A DNA stretch of 8,885 bases from CAZZBK01 sp964652155 (GTDB taxonomy: Bacteria; Planctomycetota; Planctomycetia; Pirellulales; PNKZ01): contig CAZZBK010000192.1 in assembly GCA_964652155.1 (NCBI GenBank), positions 1 to 8,885 on the forward strand. The letters run 5' to 3'. Numbering within the stretch: the stretch's first letter is position 1; each line of letters begins with the position of its first letter. The notes under the pieces were generated by a model. It saw only the letters and a list, made by a program, of their open reading frames with translations. It searched no databases and was not told where the DNA came from. The translations under genes and the position numbers were made by a program. Positions 6,664-8,885 of the stretch are shown here, piece after piece.

Positions 6664-7758
6664 TTATTCTCCAAATAGTCGCTTCCCTGCCAACTGCCGA
6701 CGTTTGGTAACTACCTCGGTATCGCTTGTTCGATAAGTAGCATAGTCGTCGAATGTCGAATCCTTTACTAGCGACTTGTAGCGCTTGGCAATGTCGAGTG
6801 GCACTCGGGTTCGATGCTTTGCAAAAGCTGTAAATACTGAATCGAATACAGCAATGTTTAACCCCGCTTTAATGTGAAATGGCTTCTCACCTAGACATTC
6901 AAGTACCGTACTCACAGTTTCCTCAAAAACAATTTTATAATCACTCAGTTTTTCAGGTGAAAAAGACCGAGAGCTTGCCATGAATTTATTAAGGTATTCT
7001 TTCATAGGCTTTTCGTATTGATTAATTGGAAATGCGAGGGCAAAAAAACGCAAGATCAACTCAATGTCGCGTTGTCGATCGTCTGGAGTTATTTTGCCAA
7101 CAATCTTGCGCCAACTCTCGTGCTTGTTTAGCGACCACAGCAGCTCATTAAATGATCCATAGTAAATCGCATTTCGTATTTCCTGGCCATGCAACAGCGT
7201 ACCACCAGTGTTAAGTCGCTCAAAGATGTAAAAAATGCTCGTATCATCTTTGGGATCAAGTTGTTTTATGACAAAGGATCGTAAGACGGCATTGTTAAGG
7301 CTGTTGAATGCGGATGGATCAGAGTCTCTGATGTCTTCGTAGGTCTTTTTGGCGAATTGACTTTGATCATTGAGACCGTTCAGACGAAATACTGGGCGTT
7401 GACCGCGATCTTCCTCGCCAAAATACCCTTCAAAAAAATATGCGACCGTTTTGAGCCTTTGCTGGCCATCGACTAGCAGAAGCTCGTTTTTCTTATTCAG
7501 ATACATGAAAATCGGCGGCACCGGTAATCCCAGCAAGAACGACTCAATGAGCCTACTTGCTTGCGGCAATTTCCACACGTACCGCCGCTGGAACGCGGGT
7601 ACTATAATTTCCTTTTTACGCCACTTACTAACTAATACTTCTAGAGTATAGTCAGCAGGATAGGTCAGGATCTGATAAGTAGCCGGCGTACTTGCTTGAT
7701 CCTCCTTTTCGCTTTCAATAGGCTCGAAATCGCGTGTGTTCTCGTTTCCGACAGTCAT
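6664..7758 (-). CDS. DUF262 (GmrS/ParB-like NTPase fold) protein
   Basis: A 364-aa stand-alone DUF262 protein. The family motifs occur in order: VPAFQRRYVW (53-62), ESFLLGLPVPPIF (72-84), the nucleotide-handling motif DGQQRLKT (97-104), FERLNTGG (179-186) and QEIRNAIYYG (192-201). The C-terminal half is helical and contains no HNH or DUF1524 nuclease motif, so it lacks the GmrD-type cutting domain found in many defence relatives (GmrSD, BrxU, SspE). Known DUF262 proteins use the DGQQR motif to hydrolyse NTP and gate a nuclease. Here the HEPN protein encoded 7 bp downstream is the natural effector candidate. The ATG at 7758 is preferred over a GTG at 7764 because GGAG at 7767-7770 lies 8 nt before it. 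One 60-base block (6901-6960) has 20 G+C, against 44 of 60 in the anti-sigma gene (5041-5100), which suggests transfer. The defence role is inferred. Confidence 0.93.
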   Translation of the reverse strand: MTVGNENTRDFEPIESEKEDQASTPATYQILTYPADYTLEVLVSKWRKKEIIVPAFQRRYVWKLPQASRLIESFLLGLPVPPIFMYLNKKNELLLVDGQQRLKTVAYFFEGYFGEEDRGQRPVFRLNGLNDQSQFAKKTYEDIRDSDPSAFNSLNNAVLRSFVIKQLDPKDDTSIFYIFERLNTGGTLLHGQEIRNAIYYGSFNELLWSLNKHESWRKIVGKITPDDRQRDIELILRFFALAFPINQYEKPMKEYLNKFMASSRSFSPEKLSDYKIVFEETVSTVLECLGEKPFHIKAGLNIAVFDSVFTAFAKHRTRVPLDIAKRYKSLVKDSTFDDYATYRTSDTEVVTKRRQLAGKRLFGE

Positions 7759-7766
7759 ACTCACCG

Positions 7767-7770
7767 CTCC
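7767..7770 (-). promoter_or_regulatory. Ribosome binding site of the DUF262 gene
   Basis: GGAG on the minus strand, 8 nt before the ATG at 7758. It decides the start, since the GTG at 7764 would leave only 2 nt of spacing. The older genes in this window mostly lack such a site. Confidence 0.65.
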
Positions 7771-7859
7771 GTAACGAACCGTTTTAGAGTCCTTGGAAAA
7801 TTGTCGCGCCGCGAGTGATCGGCATGTCGAGCTGATTCTGATATTCCAACTCGTGGCGT

Positions 7860-7887
7860 CATTTAGTTATCAATCACTTTCTGTCAA
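7860..7887 (-). promoter_or_regulatory. Possible promoter of the DUF262-HEPN operon
   Basis: A perfect -35 hexamer TTGACA lies at 7882-7887 on the minus strand, with TAAATG 16 bp downstream (7860-7865) as a poor -10 box. Transcription would begin about 95 nt before the DUF262 ATG. An alternative pair is TTGTCC (7942-7947) and TAAAAT (7920-7925), also with a 16-bp spacer. The sequence alone does not settle which one is used. Confidence 0.35.
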
Positions 7888-8008
7888 TCTCCACCTCTCG
7901 GGCTATATGTTTCACAGAGATTTTACACTTCAACGACTCGGGGACAATTCGGTCCTTCCGGGTTTGCTGTGGGTAGATTTCCGGTAGGGGGGGTGACCAG
8001 TAAGGGGC

Positions 8009-8047
8009 CCGGCTCCCGACGCCGCTGCCCCGTGCGCCGGGAGCCGG
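8009..8047. repeat. Strong GC-rich hairpin, function unknown
   Basis: CCGGCTCCCG (8009-8018) pairs exactly with CGGGAGCCGG (8038-8047). Beyond a single A/C mismatch, three more pairs follow (8020-8022 with 8034-8036), leaving an 11-nt loop. No T-run follows on either strand, so it is not a standard terminator. It could belong to a structured RNA or be the end of a mobile repeat. Confidence 0.55.
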
Positions 8048-8259
8048 AAAGCTTAAAACACAGGAGAATATGAGTCGCTGCGCGACCGATTAGTGCTTTC
8101 CAGGGACTCCCTTGCCGGCTCTGGTCGCTCCCCTCCTGTTCACCCCTGCCTAGGGATTGAACAAGTGGTTACCCACGAGAAACCCGGATGGACCCACAAT
8201 TCAGCAGCCCGAACGCGGAATTGAGTTTCCGGCACTTCGCGGCGGGGCTCGCTGCCCAC

Positions 8260-8414
8260 GCAATCGCTTATGCCCAAACACGTTAAGAGCCCGCGATAGG
8301 GCGCTCGGGCAAGCTCTAGCGAAAGCCGTAATAGGCGAGATAGCCGATGATGAGCGAGCAGGCGAGCCGCACGCAACGGTCGGTCTTGTCGTTCCCCACG
8401 CGAATGTTGAGCAT
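8260..8414 (-). pseudogene. Possible DUF2892 (YgaP-like) membrane protein remnant
   Basis: A 32-codon frame (8414 down to the TAG at 8316) reads MLNIRVGNDKTDRCVRLACS and then a hydrophobic helix LIIGYLAYYGF. The pattern N-x-VG-x-x-DR-x-x-R followed by a helix is the hallmark of DUF2892 / YgaP-like inner-membrane proteins, which normally run about 60 residues with two helices and a CP-x-Y...LGISTC ending. After the stop, another frame (about 8301 to 8260) encodes APYRGLLTCLGISDC, which looks like a decayed version of that ending. A ribosome binding site GGGTGATC sits just before the ATG. I read this as a gene broken by frameshift or deletion. A functional 32-aa single-helix protein is the alternative, and chance resemblance is possible. 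Confidence 0.35.
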
Positions 8415-8425
8415 GGATCACCCTT
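8415..8425 (-). promoter_or_regulatory. Ribosome binding site of the DUF2892-like frame
   Basis: AAGGGTGATCC on the minus strand directly precedes the ATG at 8414. GGTGATC is complementary to the conserved GATCACC at the 16S rRNA 3' end. This supports real translation, now or in the past, of the short frame. Confidence 0.4.
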
Positions 8426-8589
8426 CGAGACAAAAATCGGTCGCCCCCAGCCGGTCCGTCCAATCATCGCCACATCAAAGTCTATCGGCTTTCTCAAGCA
8501 AACATAACAAAAAATAAACATTAAGACGATAGAGGTTCCTGCCAGGGGGACCCCACGACCACCCGGTTTCAGCGCCGCTTGCCTCGATG

Positions 8590-8644
8590 GGCTCGCCGGG
8601 GCTCGTTCACGGCGCAGGGGTCGATAAGATAGGCTGGAAACGGC
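8590..8644. repeat. 55-bp direct repeat, copy 1
   Basis: Identical over all 55 bases to 8831-8885. It starts GGCTCGCCGGGGCTCG and ends AGGCTGGAAACGGC. Similarity continues upstream with small changes: GCCTCG at 8581-8586 and 8822-8827, and CGACCACCC at 8556-8564 and 8795-8803. This makes it a unit of about 241 bp. Confidence 0.9.
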
Positions 8645-8645
8645 A

Positions 8646-8740
8646 GGGTGGCTGGTGTTTTGCACAGCAAAACCCGGCACTCTGAGGCGTTGCCAATAGG
8701 TGATTTGCCGGGTTTTGCTGACGCAAAACACCAGCCACCC
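8646..8740. repeat. 95-bp near-perfect palindrome
   Basis: GGGTGGCTGGTGTTTTGC (8646-8663) is the exact complement of 8723-8740, and CAGCAAAACCCGGCA (8665-8679) is the exact complement of 8706-8720, so 33 pairs form with a one-versus-two-base internal loop and a 26-nt centre. Each arm can also fold alone: GTTTTGC (8657-8663) pairs with GCAAAAC (8667-8673), and the right arm does the same. It starts two bases after direct-repeat copy 1 and behaves like a REP- or MITE-type element. No transposase is present in the window. Confidence 0.85.
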
Positions 8741-8830
8741 ACAGCGGTGTTGCTTACACGTTGAATCGAGGCCTGCGCGGCTATTGAGCCCGTGCGACCA
8801 CCCTCAGCCCGGTGTTTCCTGGCCTCGTGT

Positions 8831-8885
8831 GGCTCGCCGGGGCTCGTTCACGGCGCAGGGGTCGATAAGATAGGCTGGAAACGGC
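8831..8885. repeat. 55-bp direct repeat, copy 2 (runs to window edge)
   Basis: An exact copy of 8590-8644, 241 bp downstream. It ends on the last base of the window, so the match may well extend further, and the palindrome that follows copy 1 may be repeated outside. Confidence 0.9.

Larger units (their letters stand above)
7759..8315. other. Gene-free stretch upstream of DUF262
   Basis: About 557 bp without a supportable gene. The left part (to about 7960) is AT-rich and carries possible promoters for the DUF262 gene. The right part is GC-rich and holds the hairpin at 8009-8047. Further complementary blocks could fold around that hairpin, for example GACCAG (7995-8000) with CTGGTC (8121-8126) and ACAGGAG (8060-8066) with CTCCTGT (8133-8139). 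Short open frames on both strands lack ribosome binding sites at sensible spacing and resemble no protein I know. Confidence 0.6.

Noticed and set aside
7793..7987. 64-aa open frame on the plus strand with a TTG start
   Set aside because: No ribosome binding site, runs antisense through the probable DUF262 promoter region, and resembles nothing known.
8070..8093. Seven-codon frame (MSRCATD) after AGGAG on the plus strand, a possible leader peptide
   Set aside because: Only 3 nt between GGAG and ATG, no gene downstream on that strand to be controlled, and such a short frame arises easily by chance.
8140..8463. 107-aa Arg-rich open frame on the minus strand
   Set aside because: Overlaps the DUF2892-like frame and shows no family motif apart from the short LGISDC stretch, which is treated as a remnant.
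8201..8731. 176-aa open frame on the minus strand
   Set aside because: Begins in the palindrome, crosses the direct repeat and has no protein-like pattern; it reads through repeats.
8590..8885. CRISPR array
   Set aside because: Only two 55-bp repeats separated by 186 bp that include a long palindrome; the spacing and structure do not fit CRISPR and no cas gene is present.

Overview
The window reads as chromosomal DNA of a GC-rich Planctomycetota bacterium, most like the Pirellulales. This is inferred from gene content and style: a rhomboid protease with a cytoplasmic helical tail, an ECF sigma factor paired with a short one-helix anti-sigma protein that has no zinc motif, a secreted PDZ protein, mostly absent Shine-Dalgarno sequences, and dispersed palindromic repeats. 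No rRNA, tRNA or other taxonomic marker is present. Every gene I accept lies on the minus strand, so transcription runs from right to left.

Region 1 (3-3305) is ordinary core sequence. A rhomboid intramembrane protease gene sits 6 bp upstream of a thymidine/pyrimidine-nucleoside phosphorylase gene (deoA-like), which is complete at the window edge. Upstream of both is an unrecognised single-pass membrane protein of 361 aa. A 308-bp gene-free stretch (3306-3613) separates it from the next gene and holds a strong rho-independent terminator and two further inverted repeats.

Region 2 (3614-6040) looks like a cell-surface signalling locus: ECF sigma factor, membrane anti-sigma-like protein 6 bp downstream, then a secreted PDZ protein. 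The last gap carries a dispersed palindromic repeat that may have inserted there, since a 9-bp direct repeat flanks it.

Region 3 (6168-7758) is clearly different: AT-rich, with good ribosome binding sites, and made of two tightly coupled genes, a stand-alone DUF262 (GmrS/ParB-like NTPase fold) protein and a small HEPN protein with an intact R-x4-H RNase motif. It looks like a recently acquired conflict module (anti-phage or toxin-type), and is the best candidate for an under-described system here.

Region 4 (7759-8885) has no convincing intact gene. It holds probable promoters for the DUF262 gene, a strong hairpin in a GC-rich stretch, a remnant or very short form of a DUF2892 (YgaP-like) membrane protein, and a repeat region at the right edge: two identical 55-bp blocks 241 bp apart, with a 95-bp palindrome directly after the first. 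The window ends on the last base of the second block, so the repeat probably continues outside.
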